This document shows, one piece after another, positions 54,896-64,000 of a stretch of DNA of 64,000 nucleotides (position 1 is its first letter; every line of letters starts with the position of its first letter). This DNA comes from Ustilaginoidea virens (Eukaryota > Ascomycota > Sordariomycetes > Hypocreales > Clavicipitaceae): assembly GCF_000687475.1 (NCBI RefSeq), contig NC_057316.1:2790001-2854000 (forward strand). The letters run 5' to 3'. The notes below the pieces were generated by a model. The model saw only the letters and a list, made by a program, of their open reading frames with translations. It ran no database searches and was not told the origin of the DNA. A program made the translations under genes and the position numbers.

Positions 54896-56557
54896 GGCCG
54901 CTCTAAATGTAGTCTGGGGCCTTCCAGTGTCATGTAGGCAGGTGCGGGTGACTGGGCCCGCCCGCGACTGCCTGATCTACCTTGCACGAGACATTTGCAG
55001 CATGTTGACGACCAAGAATTGAAGAGCACAACAAGCGCCCCGTGCCATGGTGAGTCTGTTGGTCCGCACCAATGTTGGCCTTTCTTCTTCCCCTTTCGAC
55101 AAAAGCCAGGTCACGTCACCCGCCCGAGGCAAGCTGCTCGACTGGAGAGACTCATCGGCTCCGGGGGAGGGTTTCCGACCCGTTGGACACATTCGACACA
55201 TTCGACACCTTCGACCCGCTGAACAAGCCTACGGTTTGCTACTGCATTCCTGTCAAGGCCGCAGCCAGCAACGCACGCAAGTCATGGCTGGGTCTAGCAC
55301 CCGGGCCTACTGTCCTGACCTGACCTGTTCAGGTAGCTGTCCATGCGTGCCGTCATGCGACAACAGCAGCTGGCCAATGTGTCACTTTGCCAACATGAGC
55401 GCGATGAAAGTCGATATTGGAAACTGAAACTCCTCTCACTCCTCTCCAAAGACAATCAGCAGGAAACCCCGCGGGCGGTACCTTTGAAGCATTCCTCTTT
55501 ACGATTGCTGGATCCCAAGCACGGTTTCCCATCCCCGGAAAAGATGCTTCATCCTTCACAATGAGCACCGTCCTCGAAAGCGAATCATGTAGTACCTTCT
55601 TCCATGCTCATCTAACAAGACCAGCACATGTCTTTGGCTGCGATGATGAGATTTGCTCCCATGGAAATGGTACAGGGAGAGAGAGCCCTGTTTGCATGGT
55701 TTCGGCACCATGTCATTCGGGGGTAATTCTGACGTCGAACTTGATTCCCCAAAACGGTTTTGAGTCGGCCCAGGCCTCTTCGTCTCAGCTCTGAAGTAAT
55801 AAAAGCATGAAGAGCCATCATAAAGGTGCAAAAACGATCACCAGGGCTCGTTCTTCCGATACAGCGGCACCTTCCTTGCCTGGGCATCCTGGCAAGCAGT
55901 TGACCTATTGAATGAAGGGAGGCTTGGCAGGAGAGCCGTTACCCAACTGTCTCCGGTAATTGTCAAGTGACGGCAAGAAAATGCAACAGTCTCATGTACT
56001 CTGTTTGACATGAGCAGCATCACAAGGGTGGCAACTAGAAATTGTTGTTGGAAAGCAGTTGAGAAAATAATGTGAGAGACGGCCCACGTGTAGCTCAAGG
56101 AGCACCCGAGATTTTTTGAAGTCCGTCATCATCGAAAGGCAATTTACAACTGGGAAGCTTTTGCGCACAAGGCCTAATCGTAAAGAAGCTATACTGGAGG
56201 GCTAGTTTCTGGCCGACACCTACATTATGAGAATGTTTAGTCTTTTGATAATGTGACCAGAAGGAAGGAATCCGAAATCCGGAATCCGGGATCCCGCCGT
56301 GTTCTCGCACGGTCATCACCATATCCCAAGTCCATGACGGGCAGCATTCCCAATCACGGGGGCACGAAGGAAAGAAGTTGCTGTTGAGGAAAATTCTGAT
56401 AATCGATACAGCAGGAAAAAGACTAGTCATTTAGCTGGTTGCCGCTGATTGTGAAATTCTGACTGTACGACAGATGCAGGCAAGTGCGGGGGCGCTTCAC
56501 CGTACGAGAGAGAACGTCCGTACGTTAGGTTAGGTAAGGTATGTACCAGGTAAGGAA

Positions 56558-57012
56558 GGTAGGTACCTACCTAGGTCGGTAGGTACACAGTACGGATTCT
56601 GTGTATAGCACTTCCAGTTGAAATGCGGGTGCGGTTTCAACAACGGTCGGGAATAGACTTGCCGAGGGTTGCTGCTGCTGCTGCAACTAGGGCAAGTCAC
56701 CGCGACTGAAATAGGTGCTTGCACGTGTAATGAAACGGGAGGGGGCCTGGCGTTGCGAATGGAATCGGCAATCTTCATTGGGGTCATGAGAAAAGAAAAA
56801 AAAACGACGACGACGACTAGCAGGTACTCACTCCGTGGCGGCGTGGGAAAACTTACTACTGCAGTACCTATCTAGTAGTTTGAAGTCGAAAACCTCCAGG
56901 TACATATCTTGTATGAGAGAAAGAAAGGTTAATTGATTACCTACCTCTACCTACCTACCTCCTAGGTACCTAGGTACCTAACCTATATACCTACCTAAGG
57001 TAGGTACCTACC
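56558..57012. repeat. TAGGTACC-rich region with two identical 14-bp palindromes
   Basis: The perfect palindrome GGTAGGTACCTACC occurs at 56558..56571 and again at 56999..57012, each within a cluster of partial TAGGTACCTA units. Such repeats are common in intergenic DNA of hypocrealean fungi as far as I recall. Whether they are regulatory or simply a simple-sequence bias is unknown. Confidence 0.6.
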
Positions 57013-57802
57013 CTACCTACAAGATAGGAGGTAGGTAACTTAGTACGGGGACTCCCTCCGTACAGACCAAGTACAGAGACAATGGGAAGGCTCAACATGT
57101 CGGGCAACGGGCCGCCCGCCCTGCTCCAGTTCCCCCACCTCGCCTCGCCCACCTGTGCGCCACCGCACGTACTGCGGGTGCGGGGTAAGTAAAGCTCCGA
57201 CCGAGGATTTGTTGAGGCCTACTCCGTACCTGTCGGGCGTCGGGTTTCGTGCTGAGAGACGGTAATAAGAACAGCTAGTTGAACAGTAAAGGCGAGAAGT
57301 TACAGTCAGAGTCAGGGACAGTCATCTACCTCATTTTCTCAGCGGACCGGCTCCGTTGCTATTTGATGTCGAGGCTCAGTGTGGCTTGGTACCAGATACA
57401 ATCTTGGGTCAACTAAGGTACTCTAGGTACCTGGTATGCTTCAACAAGTCCCTGGAGCTAAACCAAGCTGGGATCCGCTAGGCATTCCGCGATCCATTCA
57501 GGCACCGTGGATTTGATTTGATTTGCTTTGCGGCCAGCCGCCAACACCTGGGTTGACAGTTGTACTAGGACTGTTTACACCGGCCAGGCATGTTATGCAC
57601 GTTGGGTTCCGTCCACTACATTAGGTAGTCGTCGGTTCATTAACGTTGAAATCACCAGCCCAAGCAAGCATCAGTAACACCAGCCAGGCACTCTTGAGCA
57701 TCTTTTGCTTGGCTGCCCCTCCTGCCCCCCTCCCCTCCTCTCCCGAGTCCATCCTTCCATTGGATCTCCTTCATTGGACCTCCCTTCATTTGTTGGCAGC
57801 CG

Positions 57803-57803
57803 C

Positions 57804-57844
<41 letters not shown>
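57803..57844 (+). repeat. (CAA)14 in the probable bioB leader
   Basis: Fourteen CAA units end 48 bp before the bioB start codon and are therefore very probably in its 5' untranslated leader. CAA repeats give an unstructured leader; an effect on translation is conceivable but unproven. The same run gives poly-Asn, Thr or Gln frames that are not proteins. Confidence 0.75.
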
Positions 57845-57892
57845 CTACAGCAGACATCGCAGTCGCCCATCCCGTGAGACTTGTGGGAAAAG

Positions 57893-59333
57893 ATGCGTTC
57901 CTCGGTGGTTGCCCGCGGTGTCGGGTCCCTGCTATCCACTGCATCCCGAACCACGACGACTGCCCCAAGACTTGCTCGCCAAGCTTTCCCACCATTCGGC
58001 CAAGCTCGTGCCGGCGCTACCCTTGTGGACACCCCAACACCGGCCCATGGGCCACCGGAGGCTGTAAAGAAGCCAGCCAGACAAGCAAATGCGAACCAGG
58101 TCTTGAAAGATGCAGTGTCGGCTACAGCTGCCCGACAGGACTGGACAAGAGAGGAGATCGCGGCAATCTATTATCAGCCACTGTTGGAATTGGCGCACCA
58201 GGCTGTCAGTCCAACCTTTTTGCCAAAACCCACCCGCACACTAACGCGTCCTGGCCTGACATGGCAATATCCGAGGAAGAAGGGGGGTTAGAGGGGAGAA
58301 GGAGAGGGAGAAGAAGAAGAAGAAGAAGAAAAAAAGGGAGAAAGGAAAAAAAATCCCTCAGGAGAGTCTTGGGAGAAACTAACAGAATATCGTCAAACTT
58401 TAGAGCTTGGTCCACCGCCGATTTCACAGTCCCGGAGAAGTGCAACTCTGCACCCTCATGAACATCAAAACTGGCGGCTGCACCGAAGACTGCTCTTACT
58501 GCGCCCAGGCGACTCGGTACCAAAAAGGCACCGGTCTCGAAGCCAAGCGCGTTGAGAGCGTAGAGTCTGTCCTCGCTGCCGCCAGGACGGCCAAGGAAAA
58601 CGGCAGCACGCGCTTCTGCATGGGTGCTGCGTGGCGGGACATGCGCGGCCGCAAAAACAGCTTGCGAAACATTACCGAGATGGTCAAGGGCGTCAGAGCC
58701 ATGGGTATGGAGGTGTGCGTCACTCTGGGCATGATTGACAATGAGCAAGCGAAGCAGCTCAAAGAGGCCGGGCTGACAGCGTACAACCACAACGTCGACA
58801 CGAGCCGAGAGTTCTATCCCAACGTCATCACGACAAGGTCCTACGACGAGCGTCTCCGGACGCTCAGCAACGTCCGCGATGCCGGAATCAACGTGTGCTC
58901 CGGCGGTATCCTGGGTCTGGGGGAGTCATCCGAGGATCGTGTCGGCCTGCTCCACACCGTTTCGACGCTGCCTTGCCACCCGGAGAGCTTCCCGGTCAAC
59001 GCATTGGTGCCCATCAAGGGCACGCCGTTGGGGGACACGACCCCCGTCGCCTTCACCAGCATGCTGAGAACCATTGCCACGGCGAGAATCATCATGCCCG
59101 CGACCATAATACGAATTGCGGCTGGAAGAAAGACCATGTCGGAGGAGAAGCAGGCCTTGTGCTTCATGGCTGGTGCCAACGCGATTTTCACTGGCGACAA
59201 GATGCTGACGACGGACTGCAATGGCTGGGACGAGGATAGCGCCATGTTTGGAAGATGGGGCCTGTCGCCGATGAAGAGCTTTAACAAAACGGCTGCCGAG
59301 GGGGCTGGTCAGGTTGATGCCGCGAGCGCGTAA
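57893..59333 (+). CDS. bioB: Biotin synthase (BioB), mitochondrial radical-SAM enzyme
   Basis: Predicted exons are 57893..58204 and 58404..59333, giving 413 residues. The 199-bp intron (donor GTCAGT, acceptor CTTTAG) restores the family motif ELAHQASLVHRRFH. The enzyme inserts sulphur into dethiobiotin, the last step of biotin synthesis. Residues 130-137 are the radical-SAM [4Fe-4S] motif CTEDCSYC. The conserved Cys in TRFCMGAAWR and NVCSGGILGLGE and the Arg in IRIAAGR are the expected [2Fe-2S] ligands. The N-terminus is rich in Arg, Ser and Thr and lacks acidic residues over the first about 45 residues, which indicates a mitochondrial presequence. ATG 57893 is the first Met of this frame. 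Its 3' end faces that of bioF, 128 bp away. The intron carries an A-rich, AGAAGA-type low-complexity stretch. Confidence 0.95.
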
Positions 59334-59461
59334 AGGCCGCAAACGACGGCAAGCCGCACAAGGAGAAACGAAACAAGGGCACATGATGAAGCTAGATTTA
59401 CAGAACAGCCACTGATATATATATATATAAATATACATATTGTGTACATATGTGGCTGTAT

Positions 59462-60993
59462 TCATAGCCTACTTATCACGCCTACCGGGGTTTCACTACG
59501 TGCAGTCGTACTGACGACTGACCCCAGCTCTGTAACCTTTGGCCTGGCGGCCGGCTGTTCCGCGAGTTGCTCCTCGAGCCATTCCTCCATTGCCATGCAC
59601 AACCCTCGTACCTCTGCAACCGTATTCGCGGCGTGGAGGCAAAGCCGCAGCCTGTCAGTACCCTTTGGCACCGTAGGCTCACGTATGAAACGGATCATGT
59701 AGCCTCGCTTTTGGCAGTGAAGAGCTAGACTTTTCGCCTGGCTTGAAAATACCGGAATGATGGGTGATTCCGGAGGGGCGGTGCTGATGCGAAGCAGGGG
59801 TGAAGGATGGTTGTATCTGCGAGATAAATCTAGGAGCAGGCCGTGTGCTTTCCCCACGAGGGACATCAGATCCGCGGCAAGAGGGTCTGCCCGGCCCAGT
59901 CTCAAAAAGTCGTAGTAGACCGTCTGAATAGCTGCGAGGGTGGGAAAGCCCATGGCAGTGGTGTATATCAGACTGCGCGCATAGTTGATCAAGTACGATC
60001 TAGTAGTTGGTGTGCATAAGACAATGGCTAAGACGACGAGGGGACCCAAGGAAGGGGGAAAGGGGGGAAGGGGGGAAGGGGAGGGGGGAGGGGATGGGGA
60101 GAGAAGAGAAAAACGGTACAGTCAGAAGAGGCCCACGCGATTTTCGTTGCTTTGCGCGGGATTTTGGGCGGTAAAAGCTCACCTCCAGCGCACCCCAAAG
60201 CCTTGCCGAACGTGTGGACGCGAGCCCAAACGCGGTCCTCCAGGCCCAGGTGACACACGAGTCCTCGGCCGCGCCGTCCCAGCCAGCCCGTCGAGTGGGC
60301 CTCGTCGACGACGACGTAGCCGTTGCCCAGCGGCAGCCGGGCTTCGACGCACTCGACAATCCTCCGGAGGGGGGCGACGTTGCCGTCCATGCTGTAGACG
60401 GCCTCGACGGCGACAAAAACGTTCCTGGAGCCGGTGGCGAGGGCGCGGCCGTCGCGGCCGTCGAGCAAGGCGCGCAGCACCTCGTCCAGGCTCTTGCCCG
60501 CGGGGACGCCTCGGGCGTCGGCGTCGGCGCCGGCGACGCAGTTGTGCGCAAAGGGCACGGCGGTCGCCCTGCCCAGCCTCATGCCGTCGTGGACGCTGGC
60601 GTGGATCAGCTCGTCGTAGAGCACGAGGTCGCCCAGCTGCGGGGCGCAGGCGAACAGGCCGGTGTTGGCGTCGAAGCCCGAGTTGAAGAGCAGGCCGGCG
60701 GGGGCGCCGTGGAAGGCGGCAACGTCGGCCTCGAGCTTCTCGGCGCCGGCGGAGTTGCCGTCGAGCAGGCGGGAGCCGCACGAGCCCAGGGAGAAGGCGT
60801 CGCGGGCGTCGTGGAGGCGCGACATGTAGGCGGTCCTGAGGTCGGGGCGCGTCGACAGGGACAGGTAGCCGTTGGACGAGAAGTCGACCAGGCGTCCGTC
60901 ATTGAGGGTGAGGTGGCGCCGGCGGTTGAGGGCCTCCCGGCCTGCGAGGATGGCGGCGTAGGCGTCGTCGAGACGCGGCTTCCGTGCGGCCAT
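59462..60993 (-). CDS. bioF: 8-amino-7-oxononanoate (KAPA) synthase, BioF, with C-terminal SRL
   Basis: Predicted exons on the minus strand are 60993..60183 and 60027..59462, giving 458 residues. The 155-bp intron (donor GTGAGC, acceptor GTCTTAG) joins GKALGCAG to AIVLCTP in frame. The protein belongs to the PLP-dependent alpha-oxoamine synthases and condenses a pimeloyl thioester with alanine. Visible motifs are SNGYLSLS, GSCGSRLLDGN, HASVHDGMRLG, DEAHSTGWLG and HTFGKALG with the PLP-binding Lys264. The last three residues are SRL, a PTS1 peroxisomal signal, in agreement with reports that fungal KAPA synthase works in peroxisomes. The coding sequence of exon 1 is very G+C-rich. An alternative family member (aminolevulinate synthase) is unlikely given the cluster. 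bioDA starts divergently about 1 kb away. Confidence 0.93.
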
Positions 60994-61715
60994 GGCGAGG
61001 ACTGCTATGCTATGTACTGGTATGTGCCGGCAAAAAAGGAGCTGCTGGCCAGGGGCCAAATCATGGGCTTTGCCCTCGTAGGCTCGTTGCATGTGCTTAC
61101 CGAGTATTGCGGAGGCATTGACATGATTGGTTGAACTCTGCAAAGTTGTCGACGTTGTATGTCTGTACATCCAGGTTGCTGCGATATATACGGATACGGA
61201 GTAGTCCGTATAGTTGGCGTCTGGTGCAAGCGACAGCGGGGAAATGGGAAATCGGGCACTAAAACGCCCCACTCCCCCCTGCAGGGGTGGCTGGAAGAAA
61301 AGAAAACGGCTGGCAGCGGCTATCGTAGCCACAGCAGGTACCGGTAGCCCACTAGGCTCTACACTCCCAATGCGGTTGGCTGCCCCACGCCGCACGGTAA
61401 GGTAAGAAGTACCTGCCCTGCGGAGGAGGTAGGTGCTAGATTCACCCCTGGGGCAGAGGGGTGGAAAAGCGGGAGAAACTGATGCTTTGCCACTGTTGGA
61501 AGGCAAGCCCAGAAAGGCAGCCCAGGAAGGCAGCACCGGGATCGGCAGGGGTTGGTTGCCCGCTCGCCGGTGGAGCCCCAACAAATCATCAACGTGCTCA
61601 ACTTCAACCCCTCAGCCAACTCCCTCCAGAGTCCAACCCCAGCCAGGCTGCTTGGCCTCGTGCAAATGCGCGCGGGCTGCAGCTGTGCGCAAAGAGTCTG
61701 CGGCGGAGACAATCA

Positions 61716-61754
<39 letters not shown>

Positions 61755-61987
61755 TTTTTTTTTTTCCCCCGTTTAGCTCTGAAGTCGGCAAACGACGGCG
61801 CTTGCTGAACAGTTGCAGCCTCGCGGAGCGTCACAAGCCCCCCCCCCCAACCAACACCCAACCTACACCCAAAACAGCAGCCAACCTCGCAAAGTCGAGA
61901 CTCCAGTCATCAGCAACAAAAGTCTGGCATTTCAGCTCGCAATCGGGACCCTGAAGTCGTCAAGGCGTAGCGGAGCGACCAACGGCC
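60994..61987. promoter_or_regulatory. Divergent promoter region of bioF and bioDA, with T34 tract
   Basis: This 1-kb region separates the two start codons. It contains a T34 run (61720..61753) followed by one G and T11, 235 bp before the bioDA start. Long poly(dA:dT) tracts exclude nucleosomes and are common in fungal promoters. A C-rich run lies near 61839..61848. No operator for a known regulator was identified. Confidence 0.5.
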
Positions 61988-62615
61988 ATGAAATCCCCAG
62001 TGGCCTCGCTGCTCTGGCGCTCCCTTCGCGTGTACCAAGTATTCGGGGCAAACACGGACGTCGGCAAGACCATCTTTACGACTCTGCTGGCGAGGACGGC
62101 CAGGAAGCTCTGGAAGGACGAGCAAGTCTCCTTCCTGAAGCCGGTTTCCACAGGCGCCGACGACCAAGCCGATGACCTGTGTAAGCTCGCCTCTCCCTGT
62201 TCTTGCCGCGTACTTGCGCCTTCAGCCGGGAGTCAGCGGCATTGATGCGCGGTTTCGCAGATGATTCAAATCCCATCCCCCTTCACACGCGGAACGTGGT
62301 GCGTCCCGTTTAATCATTTCGTCATCCCAGGCACGTTGCTCGCTTTGCCGCCGGTGTGTCCCGCAACACGTTGTACCAGTACGACGTCCCGTGCAGCCCA
62401 CACGCTGCGGCTCTAGCATCAGGAAGAGTAAGGAAGGATATGCTCGATATATCACACCCCCATGTGCCCTCTTCGCTCGTCACTTGCGAGGGCGAGCCAG
62501 CTGCTGACAAACACCCCGCGGGAGAAAAAAAAAACTGGGAGCGGGAAAATAAAAACAGCCGGTTCCATCAGATGACGTCCTGCTGTCAAGATGTCGCGAA
62601 TCCGCTGCGCAGTGT

Positions 62616-62647
<32 letters not shown>

Positions 62648-64000
62648 AGCCGGGGGCAAGGGCTGGCTGTTCATGGAAACCGCTGGCGGCGTCCACTCGC
62701 CAGGACCATCGGGAACGACCCAGGCTGACCTGTACATCCCGCTGCGCGCTCCGTCCTTGCTGATTGGCGACTCGCGTCTGGGCGGCATATCGCAGACCAT
62801 TTCCGCATTCGAGTCCCTCCGGATCCGCGGCTACGACGTCGAGTCGGTGCTTCTCTTCAGAGAGGACCTTTACCGGAACCACGACTACCTTGCCGAGTAT
62901 TTCCTAAAAAACTACGGCATCCAAGTCAGCAGCGTCTCGCACCCGCCTCGGCGGCACGACGACGCGCACCGAGACGCAGAGGCCATGCAGACGTACTACG
63001 ACAGAAAGGACTCGCAAGAAATCACCGCGCAGCTTCTGGGCACCTTGGACGACAAGCACGCGCACCGCCTGTCAAGGCTGGATTCCATGGCCAGCAAGGC
63101 CAGCCGACATATCTGGTATCCCTTTACGCAGCAAAGCCTGGTTGGGCCCGAGGACATCATGACGATTGACTCTGCCCACGGCGACTACTTTCAAACACTG
63201 GGCCCTGCCTCGCAGAGGAGCTCCTCCGCCTCCGCCTCCGCCTCCAAAGAGGCCCCGGTCTTGAGGTCGTCGTTTGATGCGTCCGCTTCGTGGTGGACCC
63301 AAGGCCTGGGCCATTCCAACCCGAAGCTCACTCTCGCGGCTGCCTATGCCGCCGGTCGCTACGGCCACGTCATGTTTGCCTCTGCCATTCACCAGCCCGC
63401 CATGTCCCTCGCCGAAACGCTGCTTCGAGGCATGAAGAACCCGCGTCTGCGCCGAGTTTTCTACTCGGACAACGGGAGCACCGGCACAGAGGTAGCCGTC
63501 AAGATGGCGCTGCGGGCCGCCAGGAAGCGATACGGATGGGACGCGAGCCAAAAGCTGGATATCCTGGGGCTGAAGGGGGCATATCACGGCGACACCATCG
63601 GGGCCATGGATTGCGCCGAGCCCGGCATCTACAACGAGAAGATCGAGTGGTACGAGGCCAAGGGCTACTGGTTGGATTATCCCACCGTTTTGTGCAAAGA
63701 GGGCAACTGGACCGTCACTGTCGCAGACGGACTGGACAGCCATTTTGGCCGGGGACGGGCCTACCGCTCTCTCCACGACATCTTTGACGTGGAGGCTCGC
63801 GAAGCCTCGGGCCAACATCACGTCTACGAAGAATACATCACCTCGACCCTGCAGAGACTGAGGGATCAAGGTCGTCAGTTTGGCGCCCTAATGCTGGAGC
63901 CCATTGTCCTCGGCGCAGGCGGCATGGAACTAGTGTAAGACGAAACCATCCCTCCCTTCCCCCCCCCCCCCCCCCCCCCCCCCCCTTCTCTCTCCAAACC
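61988..64000 (+). CDS. bioDA: Bifunctional dethiobiotin synthetase / DAPA aminotransferase (BioDA), cut by the window end
   Basis: Visible exons are 61988..62178, 62331..62427 and 62559..63934, giving about 554 residues; an intron then starts at 63935 (GTAAGA) and the gene continues beyond 64000. Intron 1 (donor GTGTAA) and intron 2 (donor GTAAGG, acceptor AACAG) join STGADDQADDL-HVARFAAG and ASGR-PVPSDD in frame. The BioD part has the P-loop GANTDVGKT (residues 20-28), KPVSTG, ETAGGVHSP and GDSRLGGISQT. It carboxylates DAPA to dethiobiotin. The BioA part starts at about residue 260 (HIWYPFTQQ) and shows WTQGLGHSNP, NGSTGTEVAVKMALR and YHGDTIGAMD; the PLP lysine lies in the missing part. A tract of 12 Ala (residues 116-127) sits in the BioD domain. 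The start was chosen as the ATG just before the P-loop region. The fused order BioD-BioA is that of fungal bioDA. Confidence 0.93.
62616..62651 (+). repeat. (GCC)10 plus GCA GCC, polyalanine tract in bioDA
   Basis: This encodes 12 consecutive alanines between RCRESAAQC and GGKGWLF in the BioD domain, at a place where homologues as I recall them carry a short variable loop. It is in frame with the neighbouring conserved sequence. Confidence 0.85.
63959..63985. repeat. Poly-C tract of about 27 C in a bioDA intron
   Basis: The run begins 24 bases after the predicted intron donor at 63935. It is part of a series of long homopolymers in introns and intergenic DNA of this window. The exact length may be uncertain because of homopolymer sequencing error. 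Confidence 0.75.

Larger units (their letters stand above)
53605..57892. other. Long intergenic region between the divergent DUF427 and bioB genes
   Basis: No gene was recognised in 4.3 kb. The region has several simple repeats: a T-rich run at 53630..53665, a C-rich run near 54009..54026, the pentamer arrays listed separately, and TAGGTACC-rich sequence at 56520..57040. Its last few hundred bases must hold the promoter of bioB. Confidence 0.5.

Noticed and set aside
57652..58067. Poly-Asn, Thr or Cys proteins at the CAA repeat
   Set aside because: These frames are produced by the (CAA)14 repeat and its complement and carry no other protein-like sequence.
60179..61134. Long plus-strand and alternative minus-strand frames over bioF
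   Set aside because: They are shadows caused by the very high G+C content of bioF exon 1; only the BioF frame has the family motifs.

Overview
The window is from a filamentous ascomycete, most likely a Sordariomycete and plausibly Hypocreales. This is an inference from short GT-AG introns, a fungal-type clustered biotin pathway, a secreted WSC-domain protein, and transposons carrying C-to-T/G-to-A decay of the RIP (repeat-induced point mutation) type. It has two sharply different halves. Positions 1 to about 42,000 are an A+T-rich block made almost entirely of retrotransposon remains. Positions about 42,000 to 64,000 have ordinary fungal composition and hold six protein-coding genes with introns.

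Transposon block. One Ty1/copia family (called copia-A here; LTR about 720-795 bp, TGTTA...CAATA, 5-bp target duplications) supplies nine LTR copies. Copia-A element 1 lies on the minus strand (<1..13788) and is split at 3286/9888 by copia-A element 2 (3287..9887, plus, target duplication GTAGG). Next come a Ty3/gypsy RNase H-integrase relic (about 13800..15560), an unassigned degenerate stretch, and a solo LTR (18045..18817). Copia-A element 3 follows (18930..24165); it has large internal deletions but almost identical LTRs. A second solo LTR (24810..39137) is cut by a Tad-like LINE (25347..38920, 14-bp target duplication), which is itself cut by another copia element, copia-C (30705..37925, 347-bp LTRs, target duplication CCCCT). 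A third solo LTR lies at 39621..40358. Element 3 and the three solo LTRs sit in one older minus-strand copia polyprotein (copia-B), whose gag, protease and integrase can still be read from about 41.5 kb down to 18.8 kb across the insertions. None of the elements seen has a fully intact coding frame.

Gene block. A two-exon gene of unknown function (42800..44376) is followed by a four-exon secreted protein with a PQQ-like propeller, Ig-like region and three WSC domains (44968..49181, minus). A two-exon DUF427-type protein (52751..53604, minus) comes next. The right end is a biotin biosynthesis cluster: bioB biotin synthase (57893..59333, plus), bioF KAPA synthase (59462..60993, minus, ending in the peroxisomal signal SRL), and the bifunctional bioDA dethiobiotin synthetase/DAPA aminotransferase (61988 to beyond 64000, plus, cut by the window edge). 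Together they cover the steps from pimeloyl thioester to biotin. bioB and bioF are tail to tail; bioF and bioDA are head to head across a roughly 1-kb intergenic region.

I found no convincing new cellular system. The most unusual observations are a series of similar hairpins in the copia-C leader with one compensatory base-pair change, half-tRNA priming in copia-A, and a gag-deleted copia-A subfamily carrying copied linker modules. All identifications come from reading the sequence and recalled family motifs; no database search was run.
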